DNA of 7,275 bases from Clostridia bacterium (GTDB lineage: Bacteria; Bacillota; Clostridia; Oscillospirales; CAG-272), in contig JAFNZX010000379.1 in the NCBI GenBank assembly GCA_017382615.1, positions 1 through 7,275 on the forward strand. The letters are read 5' to 3'. Each line of letters starts with the position of its first letter. Position 1 is the stretch's first letter. Shown piece after piece: positions 1-6,119 of this stretch. The notes under the pieces are model-generated. The model was given only the letters and a program-made list of their open reading frames with translations. It was not told the DNA's origin and searched no databases. The position numbers and the translations under genes are program-made.

Positions 1-1697
1 ACTCCAGTGACCAGTGGGTCATGCGTAAGCATATGGAGCTGCTCTCCAATGCAAACGTAGACTTCCTTTATATTGACGTGACCAATGGATATGAATATTA
101 CGATAACGCCATCAAGCTCATGGAAGTATGCCACGAGATGAATGAACAGGGTTACGATGCACCGCAGATTGTGTTCTATACGCACTCAAACAGCAAGGAC
201 GTTGTCAAGAGACTTTACGATAAGATCTATTCCAAGAACAAGTACCCCGATACCTGGCTGTACGTAGACGATAAGCCCTTGATCATTGCGGAAGAAAAGG
301 ATAACGTCAACGGATTTTTCAGTATTCGTCTTCCTCAGTGGCCCAACGAGGCAACCAAGAGCAACTCCTGGCCTTGGATGGACTTCCAGTGGCCGCAGCG
401 CGTATTCAAGTATGAAGGTAAGAGTGAGGCGATCAGCGTCTCCATGGCACAGCACGCAGGTACGGTTTGCTTTAGTGACTCTGCCTTTTACGGTGATCGC
501 ACCAACCGCGGACGCTCCTATAACGGCACCTACGATCTGCTGACTCCCGATTCCTATAAGCTGGGTATCAACTTCCAGTATCAGTTTGACAGAGCACTCT
601 CCAAGGACGTCAAGTACGTGCTCGTGACGGGCTGGAACGAGTGGGTTGCACAGCGTCAGGATTGGGGTAATGACAAAATCAATTTTGTAGATACCGCATC
701 GCTGGAGTTCAGCCGCGACGTGGAAATGACCATTGCCGATTACTATTTCGACAACTACTATATGCAGCTGATCTACAACGTGCAGGCACTCAAGGGTGCT
801 GTGCCTACCGTGGTGCAGGATGCACGTAATCCCATTAACGTGACAGGTGACTTTGCACAGTGGGATAAGGTTGCAATTACGTATTATGACGTTGAGGGTG
901 ACACTGTTGACCGTAACGGTATGGCGTTCGGCAAGCAGACCATGACCAACACCACCGGCAGAAACGACATCGTTTCCGCTAAGGTGACCCAGGACACCAC
1001 ATACCTCTACTTCTACGCGCAGACCGCAGACGATATCACCAAGCCCGTTGCAAACACCTCCTGGATGCAGCTGTTCCTTGACGTGGACGGCAGCACCGAG
1101 ACCGGCTGGTACGGCTACGATTATATCGTCAACTATAACGCAAGCGAAGATTTCACCACCACCGTTGCCAAGTACACGGGCACGGACGGCAAGTACGGAT
1201 TTACCGATTGCGGCACGGTCTCTTACCGTGTCAAGGGCAATCAGATGATGATCGCAGTACCCATGGAAATGATCGGTGTGACCTATTACAATCAGGTTTG
1301 CATGCAGTTCAAGTGGGCGGATTCCGATACTTTGCTTGACGAAATGGCTGATTTCTATATCGACGGAGATATGGCACCTCTGGGCAGACTGAATTACGTT
1401 TACCAGAACTACATCCCCGGTGTTAGCACCGATATCAAGGCAGAAACTGTTATCACCATGGCAGAAAAGGCAGCGGGTGAGGACAAGTACGTGCCCGACA
1501 ATACCGAGACCGAGGCTGTAACCGATCCTGAAAGCACGCCCGATACCGATGCTGTGACCGATCCCGAAACCAATTCCGAAACAGAAACCGAGACCGAGCC
1601 CGCAGATGCAATAGGCTGTAAGGCAATTGCAGGCGGCGCAGTGCTCATGGCAGTCATTTGTCTTGGCGCACTTATGCTTGGCAAAAAGAAGGATTGA
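1..1697 (+). CDS. GH71/GH99-like surface glycosidase with CBM9-like domain, C-terminal membrane anchor (5' partial)
   Basis: The reading frame is open to the left edge (first whole codon at base 3), so the Met at 21 is internal and the signal peptide plus first barrel strands lie outside. Residue numbers count from that Met. Residues 1-250 look like a (beta/alpha)8 glycosidase of the GH71/GH99 type: NVDFLYIDVTNG near 11-22, then PQIVFYTHSN, then DKPLIIA, and a late-strand VTGWNEW motif with E207 as likely catalytic acid or base. Residues about 270-470 resemble a CBM9/DOMON-like sugar-binding beta-sandwich (GDFAQWDKV, YLYFYAQ, LFLDVDGS). Residues about 491-531 are an acidic Thr/Glu/Pro linker, followed by G532-C533, a hydrophobic helix and KKKD. 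This predicts an exported enzyme held on the outer face of the membrane. The substrate is unknown; alpha-mannan or alpha-glucan would fit GH99 or GH71, but this is inference. No LPXTG motif is present. The stop overlaps the next start. Confidence 0.66.
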   Translation, partial: SSDQWVMRKHMELLSNANVDFLYIDVTNGYEYYDNAIKLMEVCHEMNEQGYDAPQIVFYTHSNSKDVVKRLYDKIYSKNKYPDTWLYVDDKPLIIAEEKDNVNGFFSIRLPQWPNEATKSNSWPWMDFQWPQRVFKYEGKSEAISVSMAQHAGTVCFSDSAFYGDRTNRGRSYNGTYDLLTPDSYKLGINFQYQFDRALSKDVKYVLVTGWNEWVAQRQDWGNDKINFVDTASLEFSRDVEMTIADYYFDNYYMQLIYNVQALKGAVPTVVQDARNPINVTGDFAQWDKVAITYYDVEGDTVDRNGMAFGKQTMTNTTGRNDIVSAKVTQDTTYLYFYAQTADDITKPVANTSWMQLFLDVDGSTETGWYGYDYIVNYNASEDFTTTVAKYTGTDGKYGFTDCGTVSYRVKGNQMMIAVPMEMIGVTYYNQVCMQFKWADSDTLLDEMADFYIDGDMAPLGRLNYVYQNYIPGVSTDIKAETVITMAEKAAGEDKYVPDNTETEAVTDPESTPDTDAVTDPETNSETETETEPADAIGCKAIAGGAVLMAVICLGALMLGKKKD

Positions 1698-1945
1698 TGC
1701 AAGCTTTGCAGCTTGACGCACAGCGTAAGGATTTTCTGTATTTGGGATATCCCTTGCACCTGACCCCTGCCGAATTTGAAATCGTGCAAATTTTGGTTGC
1801 GAACGGCAGGTACACAGCGGGTGGGAACGCCGCAAGCGTTTCGGTGCACGTGTGTGCCATCAATAAAAAAGCGCAGCGCATTGGCGGCAGACGGTTGATC
1901 CATACGGTGCGCGGCAGAGGGTATCGCCTCTGCGACGATATTTAA
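1697..1945 (+). CDS. Orphan OmpR/PhoB-type winged-helix DNA-binding protein, 82 aa
   Basis: This small protein matches the C-terminal effector domain of OmpR/PhoB response regulators. It has a short N-terminal beta region (FLYLGYPLHLTPAEFEIVQIL, residues about 14-33 including the usual LT-x-x-E-F-x-I start of helix 1), a recognition-helix-like SVSVHVCAINKKA (48-59), and the wing hairpin LIHTVRGRGYRL (67-78). No receiver domain or phospho-Asp exists: the upstream DNA codes for the glycosidase in another frame. The ATG at 1697 overlaps the glycosidase stop as TGATG, with an AAGAAGGA ribosome site at 1686-1693, so translational coupling is likely. An ATG at 1658 in the same frame lies inside the glycosidase and has no clear ribosome site. 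The usual second helix between GRYT and SVSVHV appears mostly absent, so the domain is shorter than the typical 95-100 residues. Targets are unknown. Confidence 0.72.
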   Translation: MQALQLDAQRKDFLYLGYPLHLTPAEFEIVQILVANGRYTAGGNAASVSVHVCAINKKAQRIGGRRLIHTVRGRGYRLCDDI

Positions 1946-1950
1946 AATGA

Positions 1951-1984
1951 CGGGAAACCGCACGTGCGGTTTCCCGCGTCTTTT
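1951..1984 (+). terminator. Rho-independent terminator after the winged-helix gene
   Basis: A perfect 26-base palindrome at 1951-1976 (13-bp arms, left arm CGGGAAACCGCAC) starts six bases after the stop codon and is followed by TCTTTTGTT. It should end the glycosidase/winged-helix transcript. In RNA the innermost bases would form the loop. Confidence 0.8.
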
Positions 1985-1995
1985 GTTATGTACAA

Positions 1996-2116
1996 TCAAA
2001 TAACCGTAGGGGCGACCATTGGTCGTCCCACCGTGCAAATTGGCGTTGTATCCCCGATCGGTTTTCCGAACGGTTTTACTCGGGACGACCAATGGTCGCC
2101 CCTACGTTGTTTTTGA
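1996..2116. repeat. Inverted-repeat intergenic element with nested palindromic arms
   Basis: Bases 2005-2029 and 2082-2106 are perfect 25-base inverted copies, each reading CGTAGGGGCGACC inward from its outer end. The match continues imperfectly outward to a TCAAA-type sequence at 1996 and 2116. Each arm is itself a near-palindrome (GGGCGACCA/TGGTCGTCC). The 52 bases between the arms hold no gene. It could be a non-autonomous MITE or REP-like element, or two copies of one palindromic repeat in opposite orientation. I see no target-site duplication and no transposase. This accounts for about a third of the gene-free stretch 1946-2259. Confidence 0.8.
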
Positions 2117-2129
2117 CCGCTGCGAATCG

Positions 2130-2155
2130 CGTAGGGGAGCATTCCATATGCTCCC
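2130..2155 (+). repeat. Palindromic repeat with CGTAGGGG head
   Basis: CGTAGGGG at 2130-2137 opens a hairpin: GGGAGCAT at 2135-2142 pairs with ATGCTCCC at 2148-2155 across a five-base loop. It shares the CGTAGGGG head with both arms of the preceding element but has an unrelated palindrome. It lies upstream of the recG promoter. Confidence 0.65.
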
Positions 2156-2189
2156 GCAGAAAAACATCCATATGCTCCCGCAGAAAAAC
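2143..2189 (+). repeat. Two-copy 23-bp tandem direct repeat
   Basis: Bases 2143-2165 and 2167-2189 are identical 23-mers beginning TCCATATGCTCCCGCAG and ending in AAAAAC, giving a 24-base period. The first copy contains the 3' arm of the adjacent palindrome, so the second looks like a local duplication of that half-hairpin plus its A-rich tail. The tail of copy two, followed by TTTTTAT, forms the A/T-rich region just upstream of the recG -35 box. Confidence 0.85.
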
Positions 2190-2195
2190 TTTTTA

Positions 2196-2224
2196 TTGAC
2201 TATTCGGGTGATTTCTGCTATAAT
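2196..2224 (+). promoter_or_regulatory. Sigma-A promoter for recG
   Basis: TTGACT (2196-2201), a 17-base spacer and TATAAT (2219-2224). A/T-rich sequence lies just upstream and could act as an UP element. Transcription should start near 2231, leaving a leader of roughly 30 bases before the recG start. Confidence 0.88.
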
Positions 2225-2259
2225 ATGCGTAATGAATCCAAAGGAGAGGAGGGGATAGC

Positions 2260-4398
2260 ATGCAAGACGTCAGGGATATGCCGATCACCGCACTGCGCGG
2301 GGTAGGACCTGCCAAGCAGGCGGCGTACGCAAGGCTGGGCGTGTTTACCGTGGGGGATCTTTTGTATCATTTTCCGCGTGCGTATGAAAACCGCGGAAAC
2401 GTCAAGCGGCTTTGTGAATGTGATGGGCAGGGCAAGACGTCGGTGATCTTGACGGTTGCCACGCAGCCGCGCCGCGCCATGATTCGTAAGGGCTTGACGC
2501 TGGTTAAGTTCCGCGCGTTTGACGATAGCTCGGATTGCGAGATCGTATATATCAATCAGGATTACGTGCAAAGTCTGTTCCCCGTAGGCAGCCAATTCCG
2601 CTTCTACGGAAAGGTGGAGTATGACGGCAAGCGTTATCATATGTCCTCTCCCGTGGCAGAGCCCGTCACCGAGGGGAAACCTCTGCCTCCCCTGCATCCC
2701 GTGTATCCTTTGACAGAGGGGCTTTCTTCCAAGCAGATCGGGCAGCACATGGAAATGGCACTTGCCCTTGCTGCGCGCGGACTTGAAGATCCTATCCCCG
2801 AAAAGATCCGAATTCGAGAAGGGCTGTGCACGCTGACGTTTGCGTTGCGCGCCATGCACACGCCCACGGACCTTGCGGGCGTGGAAATCGCAAAGCGCAG
2901 GCTAATGTTTGAGGAGCTTTTTCTGTTTGGTGTGGGACTGCGCTCGGCAAAGCACACCAAAGAGCTGATTGCAGCCCCTGCATGCACGCAAAACGACCTT
3001 TCCGCCTTTCTTTCGCTGCTGCCGTATGAGCTGACCGAGGCGCAAAAGCGCACCGTGGAGCAGATAAGCGAAGATATGGCAAAGCCGTACGCCATGACGC
3101 GCATGGTGGTGGGGGACGTGGGCTGCGGCAAAACGGTGTGCGCAGCGGCTGCAGCCATCATAGCGGTACAGAGCGGCAGGCAGGCAGCGATTATGGTACC
3201 TACCGAAATTCTGGCAAGACAGCACTATGCCGATCTTGCACCGTATTTTGAAAAGCTGGGTATGCGATGCGCACTTTTGGTGGGGGCGATGACGCCCGCG
3301 CAAAAGAAAAAGGTGCACGCTGCCCTTGCTGAAACAGACGGGGATAAGCGCGTGCAGGTGGTCATTGGCACGCAGGCACTTCTTTCCGAGGGTGTGGAAT
3401 TTGCAGCGCCCGGACTTGTGATCACGGACGAGCAGCATCGCTTTGGCGTAGCACAGCGTGCAAGACTTTCGGATAAGAATGCGCATGCGCACCTGCTTTG
3501 CATGAGTGCAACCCCCATTCCGCGCTCGCTTGCGCTGGTGATGTACGGGGACCTTGCTGTTTCCCGTATCGATACCATGCCGCCCGGCAGACAAAGGGTG
3601 GATACATTTGCGGTCAACCAAAGCTATCGCGAGCGACTTGACGCCTTTATTCGCAAGAACGTGGATGAGGGCGGGCAGGTATACGTGGTGTGTCCCGCGG
3701 TTGAGGAGCAGGAGGACGATGCGGATCTGCTCTTGGAGGAGATCGGCATGGGCGCGGAAAAAAAGCCGCCCTTGCAGGCAGCGGTACAGTATGCCGAGCA
3801 GCTTGCCGAGCGGTTGCAGGGCTATCGCGTGGCGTTCGTGCACGGCAAACTGAAGCCCAAGGAAAAGGATGAGGTCATGAACCGCTTTGCGGCGGGAGAG
3901 ATTGATATTCTGGTTTCCACAACGGTGATAGAGGTTGGCGTTAACGTGCCGCGTGCGACCTTGATGATCGTGGAAAACGCCGAGCGGTTCGGTCTTTCTC
4001 AGCTGCATCAGCTGCGCGGCAGAGTGGGGCGCGGACAGCGCAAGTCGTATTGCGTGCTGGTGGCGGGTGGCATGAGTGAGAGTGAGATTGGCGAGACGGC
4101 GAAACGCAGACTCAATACCATGAAAACCACCTATGACGGCTTCGCCATTGCCGAGCAGGATCTGGCGCAAAGAGGACCGGGTGATTTCTTTGCCAAGAAT
4201 GCGGGTGGCGCGATCCGACAGAGCGGCAGCGTAGAGTTCAGGCTTGCCTCGCAATGCGGGGATGGGGATCTGCTGACAAGTGCCTTTGCTGCTGCAGACG
4301 AGGTCATTGCGCAAGGATTCATGGAGGAGCATCCCGCACTTGGTGACGCGGTGGGCAGAATGTTTGCAAGCACTGATCAGCACGATATTATGAATTAG
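2260..4398 (+). CDS. recG: ATP-dependent DNA helicase RecG
   Basis: RecG is a superfamily 2 DNA translocase that reverses stalled replication forks and processes branched recombination intermediates. The N-terminal wedge region opens with TALRGVGPAKQAAYARLGV and YHFPRAYENRG, followed by an OB-fold-like stretch (about 50-150). The helicase motifs are all present: Walker A GDVGCGKT (285-292), Walker B DEQH (390-393), SATPIPR (416-422), and motif VI QLRGRVGRG (584-592). The RecG-specific QRGPGDFF lies at 637-644. The 712 residues run slightly longer than the usual 680-695, partly from an extra acidic/basic loop near 485-507 before the conserved AEQLAERL. The start is set by AGGAGG at 2247-2252, seven bases upstream, and by alignment of the N-terminus with the family. 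It has its own promoter and a terminator after the stop, so it appears monocistronic. Confidence 0.97.
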   Translation: MQDVRDMPITALRGVGPAKQAAYARLGVFTVGDLLYHFPRAYENRGNVKRLCECDGQGKTSVILTVATQPRRAMIRKGLTLVKFRAFDDSSDCEIVYINQDYVQSLFPVGSQFRFYGKVEYDGKRYHMSSPVAEPVTEGKPLPPLHPVYPLTEGLSSKQIGQHMEMALALAARGLEDPIPEKIRIREGLCTLTFALRAMHTPTDLAGVEIAKRRLMFEELFLFGVGLRSAKHTKELIAAPACTQNDLSAFLSLLPYELTEAQKRTVEQISEDMAKPYAMTRMVVGDVGCGKTVCAAAAAIIAVQSGRQAAIMVPTEILARQHYADLAPYFEKLGMRCALLVGAMTPAQKKKVHAALAETDGDKRVQVVIGTQALLSEGVEFAAPGLVITDEQHRFGVAQRARLSDKNAHAHLLCMSATPIPRSLALVMYGDLAVSRIDTMPPGRQRVDTFAVNQSYRERLDAFIRKNVDEGGQVYVVCPAVEEQEDDADLLLEEIGMGAEKKPPLQAAVQYAEQLAERLQGYRVAFVHGKLKPKEKDEVMNRFAAGEIDILVSTTVIEVGVNVPRATLMIVENAERFGLSQLHQLRGRVGRGQRKSYCVLVAGGMSESEIGETAKRRLNTMKTTYDGFAIAEQDLAQRGPGDFFAKNAGGAIRQSGSVEFRLASQCGDGDLLTSAFAAADEVIAQGFMEEHPALGDAVGRMFASTDQHDIMN

Positions 4399-4433
4399 AG
4401 CCAAACAGAATATGCACTTGGAAAACCTATTAA

Positions 4434-4461
4434 AAGGGAGCTGCCTTGCGGCAGCTCCCTT
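4434..4461. terminator. Bidirectional terminator between recG and the solute-binding protein gene
   Basis: A 12-bp perfect stem (4434-4445 with 4450-4461) closes a TTGC loop. On the minus strand the stem runs into TTTTAATAGGTTTT, a good terminator for the solute-binding protein gene. On the plus strand the tail is weaker (GCGTTTGATTGTATTT). The hairpin sits between two convergent genes and probably serves both. Confidence 0.82.
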
Positions 4462-4475
4462 GCGTTTGATTGTAT

Positions 4476-5921
4476 TTAGTTGTCGATTTCAAACTTATCA
4501 AGTGTTTTACCCATTTGCTTTTTGAAGTTGTTGGGCTTGGTGGAAGCAACGTTGGTCTTGCCGTCCATGAACTTGTTTGCGATATTGTATACGTAATTGC
4601 CCCAGGATGTATCAAATACATAGCCAAGGTCGTAAATACGGTTTGCCAGAATCAGCTCGATCATAGGTCTGGATTCCTCATCTCTGGTGGACTTGGAGAT
4701 CAGGGAAATGTCGTAGTAAGCGGGGGTCAGGGTATCAACGGAGTAAGCTGCCATGGTTTCAACCACTGCACCGATCTGCTCCAGCTCTTCACCTACAACG
4801 CTGGTGGGGATGGATACCATGCCGCCAACCTCGTTCATGTGAGCGTAGTACTCGCCCTGTGCCTCGTTGAACATGGGGAAGGGAACTACGCCGAATTCCA
4901 CGTCATAGCTGCGCAGACGGATTACACACTGCATGCATTCCTGGAAGAACAGCGCGTGACCGTTACCAAAGCAGGTCTTGCCGTTTTCCACAACGTTGGT
5001 GTTGCCGCCCACGGTGTTCATGCTCAGCGCCATCTTGTCATCACCGATAATGGAATAAGAAAGCGGAATGGCGTCAACTGCGCGCTCAACGTCCAGCACG
5101 TATTCGGGAACGTCGTTTTCATTCTTTGCAGTGATTACGATACCTGCGGCATACATCATGCAATAGCCTGAGTTGGTGGTGATTGCAGTACCCAGAACGT
5201 CCTGGTCGTGCTCCAGTTTGCCGTTACCGTTGAGGTCCTTGACGGCTACGGAAGCCATTTCGTACATCTTCTGGAAGGTCCATTCCTTGTTGTTGACAAG
5301 CTCGTAAATATCCTCAAGACCGTTGTTTTCTGCAATGGTCTTGTTGAACATAACGATAAACGTACCGTCGTTGTCGCTGGTCAGCAGGTCACCGGTTGCA
5401 AAGTATACCTTGTTTCCGATTGAGAGACCCTCAAGAGCCTTCTGATCCCACCAGGTCTGATCGAAGTCCAGATAGGGAACGTCGCGCAGGTTGTGCAGGT
5501 AGTTTTTGGTTGCAATGGTTGCGCAAGAGCCCAGCTTCTGCACGATGGCGTCAAACTCGCCCGCGCCGCCCTTTACGTCCTTTTCAACCGATGCCAGCGG
5601 ATCGGTTACCTGCGTTTCCAGGATCTTGAAATCATACTTGGACTGGATCATGTCGTTTCTGCGATAAACGGCACTGTTGATCGGGTCATCGTTGATTTCT
5701 TCTGCATAAATGTCAACCGTGGTCCACTCAGCAGCGTCTCTGGTCAGGAACATGAATTCCTTGCCACCGTACGTGATATCGGGAACGTTGAGATTATCCA
5801 ATACGTTGGATTGTTCTTCTGCTTTAGTGGTGTCCTCGGGAGTGTCGCTGTTGTTTGCACATCCTGCAAGCAAGGATGTCAGCATCAACACAGCAAGAAG
5901 CATGACTAAAAATTTTTTCAT
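4476..5921 (-). CDS. Extracellular solute-binding lipoprotein of an ABC transporter (family 1, sugar type)
   Basis: The 481-residue protein begins MKKFLVMLLA and has a lipobox LLAGC with Cys21, so it should be lipidated by Lgt, cleaved by signal peptidase II and held on the outer face of the membrane. An acidic, Asn/Thr-rich linker (22-45) follows. The body carries features of cluster-B-like sugar-binding proteins seen in Clostridia: WWDQKA (157-162), GNKVYFATGDLL (169-180), KEWTFQKMYEMA (212-223), a calcium-loop-like DLNGNGKLEHD (229-239), and a late segment around DEESRPMIELILANRIYDLG. The probable role is delivery of an oligosaccharide to an ABC importer, but no permease or ATPase gene is adjacent, so the partner is elsewhere and the ligand is unknown. 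The start at 5921 is favoured by the ribosome site and the signal peptide. The gene is divergent from the DUF1934 gene. Confidence 0.9.
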   Translation of the reverse strand: MKKFLVMLLAVLMLTSLLAGCANNSDTPEDTTKAEEQSNVLDNLNVPDITYGGKEFMFLTRDAAEWTTVDIYAEEINDDPINSAVYRRNDMIQSKYDFKILETQVTDPLASVEKDVKGGAGEFDAIVQKLGSCATIATKNYLHNLRDVPYLDFDQTWWDQKALEGLSIGNKVYFATGDLLTSDNDGTFIVMFNKTIAENNGLEDIYELVNNKEWTFQKMYEMASVAVKDLNGNGKLEHDQDVLGTAITTNSGYCMMYAAGIVITAKNENDVPEYVLDVERAVDAIPLSYSIIGDDKMALSMNTVGGNTNVVENGKTCFGNGHALFFQECMQCVIRLRSYDVEFGVVPFPMFNEAQGEYYAHMNEVGGMVSIPTSVVGEELEQIGAVVETMAAYSVDTLTPAYYDISLISKSTRDEESRPMIELILANRIYDLGYVFDTSWGNYVYNIANKFMDGKTNVASTKPNNFKKQMGKTLDKFEIDN

Positions 5922-5926
5922 GTCAA

Positions 5927-5931
5927 CCTCC
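5927..5931 (-). promoter_or_regulatory. Ribosome binding site that fixes the lipoprotein start
   Basis: GGAGG on the minus strand lies five bases before ATG 5921. A possible in-frame TTG start at 5933 overlaps this site itself, so the longer form is unlikely. Confidence 0.85.
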
Positions 5932-5965
5932 AATTGTTTTTTGTTTTTTATTGTGTATTCATTAT

Positions 5966-5994
5966 ATTATACCGCCATACAAATTAAAAGTCAA
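5966..5994 (-). promoter_or_regulatory. Sigma-A promoter for the solute-binding lipoprotein gene
   Basis: On the minus strand: TTGACT (5994-5989), a 17-base spacer, then TATAAT (5971-5966). Transcription should start near 5959, leaving a leader of about 38 bases that is very A/T-rich. A second TATAAT-like string overlaps just downstream. Confidence 0.87.
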
Positions 5995-6047
5995 GTAAGA
6001 AACGCGATGTTTTCAGAGATTTGTGAATACTGTACAAGAATGTGCAA

Positions 6048-6057
6048 ACAAATTTGT
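6048..6057. promoter_or_regulatory. Possible operator palindrome ACAAATTTGT
   Basis: A 10-base perfect palindrome ends two bases before the -35 box of the DUF1934 promoter, in the roughly 65 bases between the two divergent -35 boxes. Its position suits a regulator site, but short A/T palindromes arise easily by chance and no second copy was noticed. Confidence 0.2.
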
Positions 6058-6059
6058 GC

Positions 6060-6088
6060 TTGACATATAGAGCGGAATGTACTATAAT
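6060..6088 (+). promoter_or_regulatory. Full-consensus sigma-A promoter for the DUF1934 gene
   Basis: TTGACA (6060-6065), a 17-base spacer and TATAAT (6083-6088): all twelve consensus bases match at optimal spacing. Transcription should start near 6095, giving a leader of about 25 bases. Confidence 0.92.
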
Positions 6089-6119
6089 AATACCATTAAA
6101 ATTACGAGGTACAGGATTT

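Noticed and set aside
1617..1697. Sortase-type LPXTG anchor
   Set aside because: The tail has a helix and basic end, but no LPXTG or close variant in the linker.
1640..1697. Frameshift joining the glycosidase to the winged-helix domain, or a lost receiver domain
   Set aside because: The glycosidase ends naturally with a helix and KKKD, and the winged-helix gene has its own ATG and ribosome site. DNA upstream in that frame encodes no receiver-like sequence.
186..1835. A 549-codon open frame on the minus strand opposite the glycosidase gene
   Set aside because: It is His/Cys/Ile-rich with no recognisable domain and no ribosome site that I could support. Biased codon use in the real plus-strand gene can leave such frames open, so I treat it as a shadow.
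2143..2189. CRISPR array
   Set aside because: There are only two repeats, separated by one base, so there is no spacer. No cas gene is present.
2902..4404. A 500-codon open frame on the minus strand opposite recG
   Set aside because: recG on the plus strand is unmistakable with all helicase motifs; the antisense product has no family resemblance and odd composition.
5931..5933. Upstream TTG start for the solute-binding lipoprotein
   Set aside because: It overlaps the GGAGG ribosome site and would add four residues ahead of a normal signal peptide; ATG 5921 is better placed.
6042..6119. Longer DUF1934 protein starting at ATG 6042
   Set aside because: That start lies upstream of the full-consensus promoter, and the added residues do not resemble the family N-terminus.
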